Assembly (NCBI GenBank): GCA_001874155.1
Contig: MPDB01000001.1
Coordinates: forward strand, 620,001 to 684,000
DNA: 64,000 bases
From: Vibrio sp. MedPE-SWchi
Lineage (GTDB): Bacteria > Pseudomonadota > Gammaproteobacteria > Enterobacterales > Vibrionaceae
Direction of reading: 5' to 3'
In this document: positions 49,201 to 59,290 of the stretch, piece by piece
How positions within the stretch are numbered: position 1 is the first letter of the stretch
How the letters are laid out: every line of letters begins with the position of its first letter
Made by a program: the position numbers and the translations under genes
Notes under the pieces: generated by a model
The model's database searches: none
What the model was told of the DNA's origin: nothing
Seen by the model: the letters and a program-made list of their open reading frames with translations, nothing else

Positions 49201-50703
49201 AATACGTTGAGCCGTAGAAGCCGCATCACTGCGCTCTACGTTGCCCGCAATTTGCTTAACCAGTGCGAGCGCGGTTTCAAATTGCTCTGCAGCGGCAGAA
49301 GACATGTCGAGCTTGTGCTTAACCGCTAACAATTCTGTAGTACCCTGCGCTTCAGCAACCTTCAGCTCAGACAAGATAGAAGGGGAAGATTCAGGACTTA
49401 GCCCTTCACTATCAATAAGCTTCTTAGCCTTGTTTAAGGCTTCCATTGCTTGCTGATATTGAAGGGCACGCGTTTGCTGAACATCCAACGCTTGCTGGTA
49501 ATCGGCGAGCTGCGTTTTTAGGCTATCCACTTCATCTTCAGCGATGTGTGTTTGTTGCTCTACGGTTAGAAGTTGCTCTTGAGCTTCTTCCACCACCATC
49601 AGTTGCTCTTCTAAACGCTCGTTGAGCTCTTCCAAATCGCTTTGGTATCGCTCTACTTTTTCTTGCTGTCTTAGCGCGGTTTGAACGAGTTGAAGATGGT
49701 CAGAAGCACCTTGATGGTCTTGCTCTAAGGCCCCTTCACTCTCGACAATCGCCTCAAGCTCTTGCTGAACATTGGTCAGCAACGTGTGCTGTTCAATCAG
49801 GGTGCTACGAGAGCTAAACAATTCAGAGCGCAATGCCAACGTGTTATCAAGCTTAGTTTTACGGTCATTAGCATGGCGCATATAGTCCGCAGCAACATAA
49901 TTCGTCGACTCTGTAATGAGATTCTTGAAAAGATCGCGATCCGCTTGTGTGGTTTTTATCGCCTCAAGCGTCATGCGGTTTTCACGAAGGGCAGACTCCA
50001 TATCTTGGAATGCCTTCTTTACACCGCCATTTTGCGGCAATAAATAATCTCGAAGTGAGCGTGTAATCGCACTTGAGATACCGCCATACAAAGAGGCTTC
50101 AATTAGACGATAGAACTTAGAACGATCACCACTGTTACGTAGCTTTTTCGGTACCACACCATATTCAAACATTTGAGCATGGTAATCGACGATCGATGTG
50201 AAGGCTTTGAAATGAGCCCCTTCGTACTGAGCAGCAACCTCTTTCACTTCATTAATTTGACGAACGCGTGCGTGATTATCAGAAACACTTTCGATCAGAA
50301 CATCCGTCGGTTTGACATGGCTCGGCAGTCCTTGAATAACGAAGGGTTTGATGTCGACTTTTTTATCTCGACCCGCCACTTGTTGCAACTTTACGGCAAA
50401 CAGTAGGCGCTGATTCTTTGAGTTGACGACATCCAGAGCGGCATAACATGCGCCCGGTTGAAGCTTACCGTACAAGCCTTTATCTCTGGATGCTTGCGAG
50501 CTACCTGCTTCCGTTGTGTTTCTGAAATGCAGCAAACTTTGATCAGGAATGAGGGCAGTTATAAATGCCGCCATCGTTGTCGATTTACCCGCACCATTCC
50601 CACCTGATAAAGTGGTCACCAAATCATCAATATCAAAGGTACGAGCAAAAAAGCCGTTCCAGTTGATCATTGTCAGAGATTGATATTTTCCTCGTTCAAT
50701 CAT
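46225..50703 (-). CDS. mukB: Chromosome partition protein MukB
   Basis: SMC-like condensin ATPase of 1492 residues (E. coli 1486). Walker [15 protein letters not shown] (about 35-48), long coiled coils (about 280-640 and 790-1110) interrupted by the hinge (about 645-780), then the C-terminal head with signature [12 protein letters not shown] and Walker [14 protein letters not shown]. With MukE and MukF it compacts and segregates the chromosome. It is the last gene of cmoM-mukF-mukE-mukB; its ATG overlaps the mukE stop by four bases. MukBEF, in place of SMC-ScpAB, is a gammaproteobacterial trait. Confidence 0.97.
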   Translation of the reverse strand: MIERGKYQSLTMINWNGFFARTFDIDDLVTTLSGGNGAGKSTTMAAFITALIPDQSLLHFRNTTEAGSSQASRDKGLYGKLQPGACYAALDVVNSKNQRLLFAVKLQQVAGRDKKVDIKPFVIQGLPSHVKPTDVLIESVSDNHARVRQINEVKEVAAQYEGAHFKAFTSIVDYHAQMFEYGVVPKKLRNSGDRSKFYRLIEASLYGGISSAITRSLRDYLLPQNGGVKKAFQDMESALRENRMTLEAIKTTQADRDLFKNLITESTNYVAADYMRHANDRKTKLDNTLALRSELFSSRSTLIEQHTLLTNVQQELEAIVESEGALEQDHQGASDHLQLVQTALRQQEKVERYQSDLEELNERLEEQLMVVEEAQEQLLTVEQQTHIAEDEVDSLKTQLADYQQALDVQQTRALQYQQAMEALNKAKKLIDSEGLSPESSPSILSELKVAEAQGTTELLAVKHKLDMSSAAAEQFETALALVKQIAGNVERSDAASTAQRILQQARDAEQTRQNEQQWKAQYRDVERQIAQQKQLLTSIAEYQKQFNVELVDETTLEQEREHHSEQIENLEFSLEELREQRSDQRNKQQIVQDEIKKLEGIAPNWIAANDALTSLKEQSDAELYDSHAVMHQMQQVLEQEKTLSLEKDKLAQRRAELDSDIERLASPGGSNDPRLKGLADTLGGVLLSEIYDDITIDDAPYFSAMYGPARHAIVVSDLTDIKEKLVDLEDCPEDLYIIEGDIDAFDDSSFNADELEGAVCVLLNERQMRYSRLPEIPLFGRAAREQRLELLRDEREEVVENHAKAAFDSQKLARLYQSFNRFVSSHIQIAFEHDPEQALVKQKDLLNTIVRTLSDLEAKEQQFSTQRQASKHALTVLDKLAPMMALIEDEELSARFEELETKVATLSEAKAFLTNHGQNAKQLSNVVNALESDPEQFDVLASDYKHADEKLQTLKAQIFAVSDLVERRQYFAYSDSVDLLSKSSELSEQLKLKLVDAERARTRHREEYKQVQGQMSQYQQVLASLKSSHQAKQETVQEFKQELKEYGVSADEESLERAQRRKDELHEQLHTTRNRKSECDRTITSTELEMKGLSKRLRKVQKEYVELRTFVVAAKAGWCSVLRLARENDVERRLHKRELAYLSAGELRSMSDKSLGALRLAVAGNDDLRDALRLSEDNAHPERKVLFYIAVYQHLRERIRQDIIRTDDPVEAIEEMEVELARLTEELTLRENRLAISSDSVANIIKKTILREQNRIRMLNQGLSNIGFGQVKGVRLNVKVRESHEILLAGLSDQQTQHKDLFESTRFTFSEAMAKLFQRVNPHIDMGQRSPQVLGEELLDYRNYLELSVEVNRGSDGWLQAESGALSTGEAIGTGQSILLMVIQSWEEESRRLRSKDIVPCRLLFLDEAARLDSKSISTLFELCDRLDMQLLIAAPENISPEKGTTYKLVRKIFKDHEHVHVVGLRGFGQTPKQTPLLDAIEAEELAEGSSL

Positions 50704-51431
50704 GCGTTATCTTCCATATCTTGTTGCTCTACTTCCACACTGCTGTCTTGCATTTCGTCGTCTTCGAGTAATTGCCCTTGGCTTGGCTTTTGCGAGTGCA
50801 CCACGGCCTCACCATCTCTGATAAGCCTTAGCTGTGCTTCTCGAATATCATCGCCAATACGTACATCGGCGCCAAAACGGAACACAGATTCACTTATCTG
50901 GAATTTTCCAGACTCGCCTACGCTAATGACCATTCCTAATCGGCGTAGTCGGCGCAAAGAGGTTCTCACCTTCTCAAATAATTTCTCTCGATCTAGATCT
51001 GAACCCGACGCTCTATTTGTGACGAGTTTCATCAGCTTAGTTTCATCGGCTAGATTCAATAGCTCATCGTAAAGGTCTTGGTTTGTGAATATCCCTTCGT
51101 GGGCCAAACGTTCAGGGCTGAGATAAAGAAAACACAGAACTTTACCCACCAGCATATCAAGCTCAGAAAGTACGCTACGGTTAATCAGCGATGTTGAACG
51201 TGGACGAAGGTAGAAGAACCCTTCAGGCGCTTTCACTAATTCAACGTTATAGCGTTGATAGAAAAGGGCGAGTTCTGTTTCGAAATCGGTTAATAACGCA
51301 TGCTTATCGAGGTCTTCACTCGAAATGTGACGACCTAAGCGAAGTACGCTATCAAGCTCGGGAAAGAGTGGATTTGAGATTGCTTTGGCCAGATTCTCTG
51401 GCATGTATTCATTAATATCGGTCGATGACAT
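50700..51431 (-). CDS. mukE: Chromosome partition protein MukE
   Basis: Winged-helix kite protein of 243 residues that bridges MukF and MukB. The start at ATG 51431 ([17 protein letters not shown]) matches E. coli MukE; a start seven codons earlier is rejected. Conserved parts: RAPEGFF-like [37 protein letters not shown] and VFRFGADVR. An acidic tail ends the protein. It overlaps the mukF end by 20 bases. Confidence 0.96.
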   Translation of the reverse strand: MSSTDINEYMPENLAKAISNPLFPELDSVLRLGRHISSEDLDKHALLTDFETELALFYQRYNVELVKAPEGFFYLRPRSTSLINRSVLSELDMLVGKVLCFLYLSPERLAHEGIFTNQDLYDELLNLADETKLMKLVTNRASGSDLDREKLFEKVRTSLRRLRRLGMVISVGESGKFQISESVFRFGADVRIGDDIREAQLRLIRDGEAVVHSQKPSQGQLLEDDEMQDSSVEVEQQDMEDNA

Positions 51432-52749
51432 TTGCTTGTACCTTTGCGCCAAAATCGTTAATTGCTTGCCAATCAGGTTGGATAGCTCGGTAGTCAGATT
51501 CTGAATATCCGAGTCGAACCGCTTGATCGATAACCATTCGGGCTAAATCAAAATGTTGAGTCTGTGGGTGAGTATTGAGGTAGTCGCGCAGCACTTGGCC
51601 GAGGTCGATAGCACTCCCCTGCTCTTTGTGAACTTTAAGCATCGAACTTATTCGGTTCGATAGTTCGTCGTTAATCTGTTGAATCTCTTCATATTCAACC
51701 TCTAATGGCACTTGACCGGTCACTTCATCATCGCGAAGCACCAAGGCTTCATCGCGAAGATCGCTTAAGCGCTCTGCGTCGGCATAGGTTAAATACCACG
51801 GAGTATCAAAGTAGTCAGAAACCGACTGTCGAAGTCGTTGGCTGAATGCACGGTTTTTATCCATATCAATAGCGGTACGAATAAATTTATGCACGTGACG
51901 GTCATAGCCAATCCATAGGTCAATCGCTTGCTGTCCCCAGCTGGTAATTCGGTCTAATTTCGTCTGGAGATTAAACAGCGCTTCTTCTACATCTTCATGC
52001 TCAGACTGACTGTAGATAAGCCCTTGAATGTCTAAGATTTGGGTTTGGATCTCATCACCAGCGGCTTGCAAGGTGTCTTGTAACTCTTTCAGCGTCGATG
52101 ATGTTTCAGATAGCAAAGATTCACAGTTGTTGATGGCTTCACGCCAATCTTTGTTTAAGAGTTCTGCGATTTGTAATTTAACGCTCTGCTGCTGCTCATC
52201 CATAACGCGCTGATTGAGATCGATCTGATCAAAGATTTCGGCAACGGAGTATTTCAATACGCCGTAGACGCGCTTTTTCCAGTGCGAAGCATCACCACCT
52301 TCATTTGCAGCTTTAGAGGCTTTAGCCATCTCATCCGCCGCCATTGACAGTTGAATCGATAACTTAAGCTTGGAGAATTCTCTATGTCTTACGTAGTAAT
52401 CGGTGATGCCAACGGCGAGTGATGACAGTCGGTAGATGCTTGCGCCATCATTCACTTCGCTCGTAAAACGACTGATCAAGCGTTGCTTAACCAATTCATT
52501 GATGGCGTTGTTCGCTCGAAACGCCGATGCTTCACCAGTGCTTTCAAACATTCGGGTGACAATAGTAAACGCATCATGCAGTTCACCTTCACCTAATTCT
52601 TCGTCAAACCTATTGTCGTTGAGTACCGCCAGTGCAATTAAAAATGCGAGGCGTTCATTCGACAAGTTTAATGAGAAATCGTGCTGCTGAACCCAGCCAA
52701 CCAATTCATCGATTGGCTGCTCAGCAACATTGAGAGTCTTCTCACTCAT
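51412..52749 (-). CDS. mukF: Chromosome partition protein MukF
   Basis: Kleisin subunit of 445 residues (E. coli 440): N-terminal winged helix (about 1-120), helical middle and C-terminal winged helix that contacts the MukB head. Conserved runs include [15 protein letters not shown] and [18 protein letters not shown]. It starts 15 bases after cmoM and is followed by overlapping mukE. Confidence 0.96.
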   Translation of the reverse strand: MSEKTLNVAEQPIDELVGWVQQHDFSLNLSNERLAFLIALAVLNDNRFDEELGEGELHDAFTIVTRMFESTGEASAFRANNAINELVKQRLISRFTSEVNDGASIYRLSSLAVGITDYYVRHREFSKLKLSIQLSMAADEMAKASKAANEGGDASHWKKRVYGVLKYSVAEIFDQIDLNQRVMDEQQQSVKLQIAELLNKDWREAINNCESLLSETSSTLKELQDTLQAAGDEIQTQILDIQGLIYSQSEHEDVEEALFNLQTKLDRITSWGQQAIDLWIGYDRHVHKFIRTAIDMDKNRAFSQRLRQSVSDYFDTPWYLTYADAERLSDLRDEALVLRDDEVTGQVPLEVEYEEIQQINDELSNRISSMLKVHKEQGSAIDLGQVLRDYLNTHPQTQHFDLARMVIDQAVRLGYSESDYRAIQPDWQAINDFGAKVQANVIDRY

Positions 52750-52764
52750 TCCTATTCCTGCTTT

Positions 52765-53544
52765 CTATTTCTTCTTTGCCGATACATGAATGTATCGGCC
52801 TAATGAGAGGTACGGCTCTTGTCGACATAACTGTTTTTCGAGAGCTAATACGTCTTCGTACTGGTAATCCCCCATGTACTCCATATTCCCTATGTAGTCA
52901 CTAAATGAACGGATTCCCGATTTACCACAGATCACAAAACCGGCATCTTCAATCCATTGATAGACGTCTTCTGGCTTTAATCCTTTCTGAGGCTGAAGTT
53001 TAAATCTTTTCCGGTGTGGCAAGCCATCCAAAACATGTGGAATGTTGCCACAAATAACATTCTTATAAACTAACCCATGATGGTTATAAAACATGATCGA
53101 TGCCATACCACCAGGCTTCACTTGCTCAAGCACTTTTTCAAGCGCAAACTTTGGCTCAGCGAGCCATTCCATAACGGCATGAAACATCACTAAATCGACG
53201 GGCTCAACGAGATGGTTTTCGACAGTTTGCACTGGAGAGTGGATAAATTGATAGCGCTCAAGCAAATTGTTTTCTTCAACGTCTTTCTTCGCCAGTTTCA
53301 ACATTTCTGACGACAGATCACATAACGTTACATCGTGTCCAATATTCGCAAGCTTTTGTGACATTTGCCCCAATCCGCCACCGGCATCAAGTACTTTTAG
53401 TGGTCTATCATGAGTATTAAGCTGCGCTAAGATAACTTGAAGGTCTTCCCAAACAATGACTTGGCGAATCTCACCTTTATCGGAACCATAAATATTTTTT
53501 ACAAATTTGTGGGCAATATCGTCGAAATTACGGTCTTCAGTCAC
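52765..53544 (-). CDS. cmoM: tRNA 5-carboxymethoxyuridine methyltransferase CmoM
   Basis: SAM-dependent methyltransferase of 259 residues (formerly SmtA) that methylates cmo5U34 to mcmo5U34. Motif I VLDAGGGLGQMSQKLA, then VTLCDLSSEML; the N-terminal NFDDIAHKFVKNIYGSDKGEIR is characteristic. It heads the muk operon, as in E. coli, and complements cmoA and cmoB about 11 kb away. The elyC gene is divergent. Confidence 0.94.
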   Translation of the reverse strand: MTEDRNFDDIAHKFVKNIYGSDKGEIRQVIVWEDLQVILAQLNTHDRPLKVLDAGGGLGQMSQKLANIGHDVTLCDLSSEMLKLAKKDVEENNLLERYQFIHSPVQTVENHLVEPVDLVMFHAVMEWLAEPKFALEKVLEQVKPGGMASIMFYNHHGLVYKNVICGNIPHVLDGLPHRKRFKLQPQKGLKPEDVYQWIEDAGFVICGKSGIRSFSDYIGNMEYMGDYQYEDVLALEKQLCRQEPYLSLGRYIHVSAKKK

Positions 53545-53658
53545 AGCAGTTAGGTTATCATAATGGATTGTCCCGCTATTCTGTCATAGGAATGGTAGGA
53601 ATAGAGAAGGATTCTCTTATATTTATTATCAAGTGGTGTTTTTTCGGACTATTTTTGT

Positions 53659-54471
53659 ATGTTTGAGCTGAAAAAGATTGTTTCTTCATTGCTAATGCCT
53701 TTACCTGCAATGCTTATTGTTGGTTTTTTAGGCTTAATGCTTATCATGTTTACTGCTAAGCGAAAGACAGGATGTTTCGTCGTATTGTTCTCTCTTTGTG
53801 GTATTTTCCTTATTGCTTTTCAACCCGTTTCAACCCGATTACTGATGCCAATGGAACGCACTTATTCTGCGTTTCTCCCAATAGATGAGCCCATTGACTA
53901 CATCATGGTTCTTGGCAGTGGCCATGTCGTCGACGACCAAATTCCACCCACCTCTGAACTCAGTCGAACTGCTTTGATGAGATTAAGTGAGGGTATTCGC
54001 ATCTCTCGCATGTACCCGGGATCTAAACTCATTTTGTCTGGTTATGCAGGAGGTTCTGAATTCAGTAATGCCCGCATGATGGCAAAAGTTGCACTCGCAT
54101 TGGGTGTGTCTAAGTCAGATATTATTTTGCTTGAAACTGCGCAAGATACGTGGGAAGAAGCTCGACAAGCTGCGGCATTTGTTGGGCAGAAAAAGCTTAT
54201 TCTCGTTACGTCAGCCAGCCACATGCAACGCTCGCTAAATGAGTTCCGTTCTGCGGGTATTAAGCCGATCCCAGCACCAACGAACTATTTAGCGCATCAA
54301 AATATCAATCAGGCATGGGAAAAGTACACGCCAAAAGCACGTTACTTGGAACAAACAGAGCGTTATTGGCACGAAACGTTAGGCACGATCTGGCAAACGC
54401 TACGAGACAAGGCCGCCACTTATGAAGACGATGTACTTAATGAGACAGAAGAGACACCTAAAGCTCTTTAG
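53659..54471 (+). CDS. elyC: Envelope biogenesis factor ElyC (DUF218)
   Basis: Inner-membrane protein of 270 residues with two N-terminal helices (about 12-32, 38-58) and a DUF218 domain (about 78-245; YIMVLGSGH, SELSRTALMRLSEGIRI, LVTSASHMQRS). ElyC affects peptidoglycan and lipid-carrier metabolism in E. coli. It is divergent from cmoM across 114 bases, the same arrangement as in E. coli. No strong ribosome site is visible before the ATG. Confidence 0.92.
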   Translation: MFELKKIVSSLLMPLPAMLIVGFLGLMLIMFTAKRKTGCFVVLFSLCGIFLIAFQPVSTRLLMPMERTYSAFLPIDEPIDYIMVLGSGHVVDDQIPPTSELSRTALMRLSEGIRISRMYPGSKLILSGYAGGSEFSNARMMAKVALALGVSKSDIILLETAQDTWEEARQAAAFVGQKKLILVTSASHMQRSLNEFRSAGIKPIPAPTNYLAHQNINQAWEKYTPKARYLEQTERYWHETLGTIWQTLRDKAATYEDDVLNETEETPKAL

Positions 54472-54488
54472 TTAAAAAAACAGCATTA

Positions 54489-54525
54489 AAAAAGCCCGAA
54501 ATAGCATGTTATTTCGGGCTTTTTT
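54489..54525. terminator. Bidirectional terminator between elyC and torR
   Basis: The stem AAAAAAGCCCGAAATA / TATTTCGGGCTTTTTT has a short loop and T-runs on both strands. It serves the convergent elyC and torR genes. Confidence 0.9.
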
Positions 54526-54543
54526 GTCACTATTTTTGTCAGT

Positions 54544-55257
54544 TTAGTCACCCGCGAACATGTAACCTTCTCCATGAACGGTAACAAAGATCTGTGGATT
54601 CTTTGGGTCGTATTCCATCTTCGCTCTCATCCGGCGGATTAATACGTCAATGGTGCGATCATTGGGCGCATCAACACGGTGGCTGATCATATTCAAGATT
54701 CTTTCACGGCTTAGTACTTGGTTTGGGTGAGAGGACAGTGCAACAAGCAGTTCATATTCCGCTTTAGTTAACTTAACAGGAACACCCTCACGGGTCAGAG
54801 CACGGCGTTGAATATCGAACGTCCATTCACTGAAACGCACTAGATTTTCATCGGCTACTGCGCTTTCTACTGACTGGTTTGCGTTTTTTGCGGTTGAAAT
54901 ACGCCACAGCAGATTTTTAACTCGAACCAAGAGCTCTCTTAACTCAAACGGTTTGGTTACGTAATCATCCGCCCCCATTTCCAAACCAACAATCTTATCG
55001 ATGTTGTCGGTACGACCCGTGACCAGAATAATGCCGATATCCGACTGGCTACGAAGCTCACGCGTCAACATCAGACCGTCTGAACCGGGTAAATTGATAT
55101 CAAGCATCACCAAGTCTATTGGTGATTGCTGTATAGCGGCTCGCATTTCATCACCGTTTTCAGCCTCACTGACGGTGTAACCTTCATTTTGAAAGTAACC
55201 AACAAGCTTACTTCGTGTTACGGCGTCATCTTCAACAACGAGTACATGATAAGTCAT
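54544..55257 (-). CDS. torR: Response regulator TorR
   Basis: OmpR-family regulator of 237 residues: receiver domain (1-115) with phosphoacceptor D53 in VMLDINLPGSDG and K in VTKPFE, winged-helix output domain (about 135-235; LTKAEYELLVALSSHPNQVLSR). The closest family is TorR, which switches on trimethylamine N-oxide respiration; ArcA is the main alternative. The divergent torD gene and an exact TorR box in the shared region favour TorR. The sensor TorS and TorT are not in the window. Confidence 0.9.
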   Translation of the reverse strand: MTYHVLVVEDDAVTRSKLVGYFQNEGYTVSEAENGDEMRAAIQQSPIDLVMLDINLPGSDGLMLTRELRSQSDIGIILVTGRTDNIDKIVGLEMGADDYVTKPFELRELLVRVKNLLWRISTAKNANQSVESAVADENLVRFSEWTFDIQRRALTREGVPVKLTKAEYELLVALSSHPNQVLSRERILNMISHRVDAPNDRTIDVLIRRMRAKMEYDPKNPQIFVTVHGEGYMFAGD

Positions 55258-55303
55258 TTACACCACTTAATTTATTAGTCTGAATGATTTTACAGCCATC
55301 ATT

Positions 55304-55313
55304 CTATTCATAA
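55304..55313 (+). promoter_or_regulatory. Possible second TorR box
   Basis: CTATTCATAA matches the tor-box consensus CTGTTCATAT at 8 of 10 positions, 47 bases upstream of the torR start. A chance match is possible. Confidence 0.35.
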
Positions 55314-55391
55314 TTAATCACAATTCTAGCGCTACACTGGAGATTTGGAAAATTTGTGCCCCTTTCTTGATTCAAAACAACCTCCCCTTCT

Positions 55392-55401
55392 CTGTTCATA
55401 T
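55392..55401 (+). promoter_or_regulatory. TorR box (exact consensus) between torR and torD
   Basis: CTGTTCATAT is identical to the decameric tor box of E. coli. It lies 98 bases upstream of torD and 135 bases from the torR start. It supports the TorR call and suggests that TorR controls torD, its own gene, or both. Confidence 0.6.
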
Positions 55402-55498
55402 TTCTCTATAATCTTCTAATTTTTATCATAGTCGTAGTTACCGCTATTCACTTTTATTCGTTAAACTAATAAAAGAATTTCTGTAAAGGCAAACTAAA

Positions 55499-56146
55499 AT
55501 GCAAGAAATAAGAACATTCAATGAGAAACGCGCTGAAATATACTGGTGGTTATCGAGCCTCTTTGCAAAAGAACTGACGGAGCAAGATTTAAGTCAGTAC
55601 CAGACTCCCCAGATCCGCTCGTTCCTCGCCGGGCTCGGTGAGAATGAAACGCTCAAATCGGCTGTCGATAGCCTGGTTGATGCACTCAATCGTTTACAAG
55701 ACCGAGAAGACGCGCAATTAGAACTTTCTGCCGACTTCTGCGATCTGTTCTTAAAGTCAGATCGAGACTCTGCATTGCCATATGCCTCGATGTACATTGG
55801 GGAATCTGGGCTACTTAACGACACTCCAGCAAAAGAGATATCAGAGCTAATGGCCAAGCACGGAGTGGCTGTTCAAGAGTCTTTGAACGAGCCTGCTGAC
55901 CACCTAGCCATTGAACTCGACTTCCTTGGGAACCTCATCATTCGTTCTAATGAATTCGAGCAAGAGAAGCACATGGATGAAGCTTTGGTTGAGCAAGAAC
56001 AATTTATTAGCACCCATTTACTGTCTTGGACACCGCAATTTAACCAAAAGTGTCAGAAGCTTGATGAGTTTGGTTTCTATTCAGCTGTTTCTGAATTGCT
56101 TTGCGCATTTTTAAAATTGGATAGTCGTTACCTGAAGGGCGAATAA
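55499..56146 (+). CDS. torD: TorA chaperone TorD
   Basis: Cytosolic chaperone of 215 residues for the molybdoenzyme TMAO reductase; all-helical DMSO/TorD family. Family features: the [18 protein letters not shown] start region, [26 protein letters not shown] and [17 protein letters not shown] with the conserved EPxDHLAIEL core. AAGG precedes the ATG. torA and torC are not beside it, so the chaperone gene is separated from its client and paired with torR. A terminator follows. Confidence 0.93.
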   Translation: MQEIRTFNEKRAEIYWWLSSLFAKELTEQDLSQYQTPQIRSFLAGLGENETLKSAVDSLVDALNRLQDREDAQLELSADFCDLFLKSDRDSALPYASMYIGESGLLNDTPAKEISELMAKHGVAVQESLNEPADHLAIELDFLGNLIIRSNEFEQEKHMDEALVEQEQFISTHLLSWTPQFNQKCQKLDEFGFYSAVSELLCAFLKLDSRYLKGE

Positions 56147-56278
56147 CGCGATGTCATAAAAATGCCACTATATTGTCTAATTATCGTTTTAGATCACGTC
56201 AGAATCGTCGCTTTTCGTTGCTTGTCGTGTCCATGAGGTCTAAAATTAGCTGCGATAATGACAACTATATTAAAGAAC

Positions 56279-56312
56279 AAACCGCTATTTATGGCGGTTT
56301 TTGTATTTTTAA
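56279..56312 (+). terminator. Terminator after torD
   Basis: The stem AACCGC / GCGGTT with an eight-base loop is followed by TTTTGTATTTTT on the plus strand. It lies about 130 bases after torD. Confidence 0.75.
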
Positions 56313-56370
56313 TCTCTTGAAGACTTTGGTCGTTTAACACTTTCAAGCGAGGTGAAATACAATTGTTTGT

Positions 56371-56396
56371 AAGTGCAACTCGATTGCACCGCACTT
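56371..56396. repeat. Nested inverted repeat just upstream of purR
   Basis: Outer arms AAGTGC/GCACTT and inner arms GTGCAA/TTGCAC overlap in 26 bases, 15-40 bases ahead of the purR start. It may be an operator, but the inner GCAA-TTGC spacing is five bases where the PurR consensus has four. Confidence 0.4.
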
Positions 56397-56410
56397 AACA
56401 GGAATAAATT

Positions 56411-57418
56411 ATGGCCACGATTAAAGATGTTGCTCGTTTAGCTGGCGTCTCAACAACTACTGTATCTCATGTAATCAATAAAACTCGCTTTGTGGCTGAA
56501 AGCACCCAAGAAAAAGTCAACAAAGCCGTTGATGAACTTAACTATGCCCCTAGTGCTGTTGCAAGAAGCCTAAAATGCAACACGACTCGCACTATTGGAA
56601 TGTTAGTTACTCAATCAACAAACTTATTTTTCTCAGAAGTTATCGATGGCGTGGAAAGTTACTGCTATCGCCAGGGTTACACGCTTATTTTGTGTAATAC
56701 CGGCGGCATTTATGAAAAACAGCGTGACTATATCCGCATGCTAGCAGAGAAACGTGTCGATGGTATCTTGGTGATGTGTTCTGACTTAACGGAAGAACTG
56801 AGAGAAATGCTAGACCGTCATGCCGACATTCCAAAGGTCGTCATGGACTGGGGGCCAGAGAGTTCTCAAGCAGACAAAATCATCGATAACTCAGAAGAAG
56901 GTGGGTATTTGGCGACAAAATACCTCATCGATAAAGGGCATACAGAAATCGCGTGCCTAAGCGGTCACTTCGAGAAAGCAGCATGCCAAGAGAGAATTGC
57001 GGGCTTTAAGCGTGCACTCACTGAATCAAACCTCAAAATCGATGAAGACTGGATTTTGGAAGGTAATTTTGAATGTGATACCGCTGTTTTAGCCGCCGAT
57101 AAAATCGTTGCAATGGACGACAAGCCAACCGCGATTTTTTGTTTCAATGACACAATGGCTCTAGGTCTAATAAGTCGCTTAGGGCAACGAGGCGTCAACG
57201 TACCGAATGACATTTCAGTCATTGGTTATGACAACATTGAGCTAGCAGAATATTTCTCTCCACCGCTAACCACTGTCCATCAGCCTAAACGACGCGTAGG
57301 AAAAAATGCTTTCGAGATCTTGCTTGAACGCATCAAAGACAAAAATCATGATAAACGCGTGTTTGAAATGCATCCTGAAATCGTAGAGAGAAATACCGTT
57401 AAAGATCTAACTAAATAA
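56411..57418 (+). CDS. purR: Purine repressor PurR (LacI family)
   Basis: Repressor of 335 residues of purine biosynthesis with hypoxanthine or guanine as corepressor. The N-terminal half of the DNA-binding domain ([20 protein letters not shown]) and hinge VARSLK are near-identical to E. coli PurR; the corepressor domain keeps [19 protein letters not shown] and [21 protein letters not shown]. Start has AGGA upstream. It stands alone between torD and the tfoY riboswitch. Confidence 0.93.
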   Translation: MATIKDVARLAGVSTTTVSHVINKTRFVAESTQEKVNKAVDELNYAPSAVARSLKCNTTRTIGMLVTQSTNLFFSEVIDGVESYCYRQGYTLILCNTGGIYEKQRDYIRMLAEKRVDGILVMCSDLTEELREMLDRHADIPKVVMDWGPESSQADKIIDNSEEGGYLATKYLIDKGHTEIACLSGHFEKAACQERIAGFKRALTESNLKIDEDWILEGNFECDTAVLAADKIVAMDDKPTAIFCFNDTMALGLISRLGQRGVNVPNDISVIGYDNIELAEYFSPPLTTVHQPKRRVGKNAFEILLERIKDKNHDKRVFEMHPEIVERNTVKDLTK

Positions 57419-57558
57419 TACTTATATCAATTATCGAGACTTGCGTAATTTATGATATAGTTTAGACTCATTAATGAGACATATTTATTGAATGAATATC
57501 ACTATAGCGAAACGTATATGTGACTTTCATTCAAACAAATCTCATATTGATTAGAAGT

Positions 57559-57667
57559 CACGCACAGGGCAAACCATTTGAAAAAATGGGACGCAAAGCC
57601 TCCGGCCTAAACCAGCTTTTCTGGCTAATAACAGAATTTCTGATAGGTAGCGGGGTTGCCGATGGCA
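57559..57667 (+). promoter_or_regulatory. Cyclic-di-GMP-I (GEMM-I, Vc2-type) riboswitch of tfoY
   Basis: The conserved GEMM-I blocks appear in order: CACGCACAGGGCAAACC; a P2 hairpin CCATTT-GAAA-AAATGG with the GAAA tetraloop; GGGACGCAAAGCCTCCGGCC; TAAACC; the variable stem around 57612-57643; and GATAGGTAGCGGGGTTGCC. It is the same type as Vc2, which precedes tfoY in V. cholerae, but the variable stem is longer here. The 5' arm GGCAA (57568-57572) can pair with TTGCC (57656-57660); a second GGCAA (57664-57668) could compete, and an ATG (57662) is in frame with tfoY. The rest of 57419-57558 should hold the promoter. Confidence 0.95.
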
Positions 57668-57775
57668 AACATGCAAACACCAAGTTTACTTGTAAATGAC
57701 ACAGTTTCTGCATATTTTGCTAACCTCTCGGACCTGATTTGGTGGCGTATTAGACATACACCGAGAATATACAGC

Positions 57776-58366
57776 ATGGATAAACCAGTACTAAAAGACT
57801 CAATGAGGCTGTTTGAACAGCTTGGACGAGTAAAATCTCGCTCAATGTTTGGCGGCTTTGGCATTTTTGTAGAAGATACAATGTTTGCACTTGTGGTAAA
57901 CGACAAACTTCACATTAGAGCCGATAGCGACTCTGTCAAAAAATTCCAGCAACAGGGTTACCAACCTTATGTCTACAAAAAACGTGGGCACCCAGTCGTA
58001 ACTAAGTATTATGCTTTGCCAGAAAACTGGCTGGATAATCAGTCTACAACTCTTTCTGAAGCAAAAAACTCTCTAGACATTGCTAAAAAAGAGAAAGAAA
58101 GCCAAGCCGCAGCAAAGCCAGATAGGCTTAAAGACCTACCGAATCTAAGACTCGCTACTGAGCGGATGCTGAAAAAAGCAGGAATAGATTCAGTATCAAC
58201 TCTTGAACAGAGAGGCGCTGTAGAAGCCTACAAAGCAATTCAACAATCTCACGCCTCTGACATTGGCCTAGAGCTTCTTTGGGCGCTAGAAGGCGCAATA
58301 AAGGGCACCCATTGGTCTGTCATACCTCAAGCGAGAAGAGACGAACTCGCAGGGCGATTAAGATAA
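57776..58366 (+). CDS. tfoY: TfoX-family regulator TfoY
   Basis: Regulator of 196 residues with TfoX N-domain (about 1-95; [22 protein letters not shown]) and C-domain (about 115-190; [22 protein letters not shown]). In V. cholerae TfoY promotes motility and type VI secretion at low c-di-GMP and is preceded by the Vc2 riboswitch. The ATG at 57776 is the conventional start ([10 protein letters not shown]). The frame stays open upstream to an ATG at 57662 inside the riboswitch, which would add 38 residues. A terminator follows. Confidence 0.92.
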   Translation: MDKPVLKDSMRLFEQLGRVKSRSMFGGFGIFVEDTMFALVVNDKLHIRADSDSVKKFQQQGYQPYVYKKRGHPVVTKYYALPENWLDNQSTTLSEAKNSLDIAKKEKESQAAAKPDRLKDLPNLRLATERMLKKAGIDSVSTLEQRGAVEAYKAIQQSHASDIGLELLWALEGAIKGTHWSVIPQARRDELAGRLR

Positions 58367-58370
58367 CTCA

Positions 58371-58401
58371 AAAAGCCAACACAGATGTGTTGGCTTTTTT
58401 T
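58371..58401. terminator. Terminator after tfoY
   Basis: The stem AAAAGCCAACACA / TGTGTTGGCTTTT is followed by an extended T-run. Confidence 0.88.
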
Positions 58402-58492
58402 ATGGATTAACTAAGTTTCCACGTAAATGTTGAAATTTTTCTACCTTACTGCTGTTCTTTATAGGCACACCTAATTTCATTGGCCTTTTACT

Positions 58493-59185
58493 ATGAACAA
58501 AAAAATTCTTATCGGCATTCTTCTCCTTGGTACCATACTCTTTCTGTCCACCAACTACGGCCACTTGCTGACTCTTGAAAACGCAAAAGCGCAACAAGAA
58601 TTGTTAGCAGACACTATAGAGTCCAATTTCGTTACGGCTGCGTTGAGCTACTTTGCTGTCTATATCATCATTACCGCTTTCTCCATTCCAGGCGCCGCCG
58701 TCGTTACGCTACTAGGAGCAGCTTTGTTTGGGTTTTGGACAAGCTTGATTTTGGTTTCTTTTGCTAGCTCAATTGGCGCAACTCTGGCGTTTTTAAGCAG
58801 TCGCTTTTTACTTAAGGAATGGGTTCAATCTAAGTTTGGGGAAAAGCTCTCAACGATTAATAAGGGCGTAGAGAAAGATGGGGCTTTCTATTTATTCTCT
58901 TTACGTCTCATTCCTGTCGTTCCTTTCTTCTTGATCAACCTGCTTATGGGGCTGACGCCTATCCCAGCATCACGTTTCTATCTGGTGAGCCAATTGGGTA
59001 TGCTTCCAGGTACCGCCGTTTACCTCAATGCCGGCACTCAACTCGCTAGCATTGACAGTCTATCAGGCATCGTTTCACTTCCTGTTATCCTATCATTTGT
59101 TTTGTTGGGTCTGTTCCCTATCATCGTTAAGAAGCTAATGGGTGTGCTAAATCGAACCACAAGTGAAAATCATACCGGTGCCTAG
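58493..59185 (+). CDS. TVP38/TMEM64-family membrane protein (VTT domain)
   Basis: Inner-membrane protein of 230 residues with the DedA/VTT-domain pattern: an N-terminal helix, a re-entrant FSIPGAAVVTLLGAALFG region, SSIGATLAFLSSRFLL, and the conserved RLIPVVPFFLINLLMGLTPIPASRF segment with Arg and Pro. The family is thought to move lipids or maintain membrane homeostasis, but the cargo of this member is unknown. In some vibrios such genes precede a FAD-dependent oxidoreductase; none is present here. Confidence 0.85.
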   Translation: MNKKILIGILLLGTILFLSTNYGHLLTLENAKAQQELLADTIESNFVTAALSYFAVYIIITAFSIPGAAVVTLLGAALFGFWTSLILVSFASSIGATLAFLSSRFLLKEWVQSKFGEKLSTINKGVEKDGAFYLFSLRLIPVVPFFLINLLMGLTPIPASRFYLVSQLGMLPGTAVYLNAGTQLASIDSLSGIVSLPVILSFVLLGLFPIIVKKLMGVLNRTTSENHTGA

Positions 59186-59237
59186 TCACTCTCAATTCTC
59201 TTTATGCCTCTTTTTTACCTTATGCATAGATAAAAAA

Positions 59238-59267
59238 GACCCACTGAACAGCATTGTTCAGTGGGTC
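59238..59267 (-). terminator. Terminator after the alpha/beta hydrolase gene
   Basis: A 13-base-pair stem GACCCACTGAACA / TGTTCAGTGGGTC (loop GCAT), read leftward, is followed by TTTTTTATC. It may also stop rightward transcripts of the TVP38 gene. Confidence 0.88.
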
Positions 59268-59290
59268 TATTAGTTCTGGAATGGCAATAC

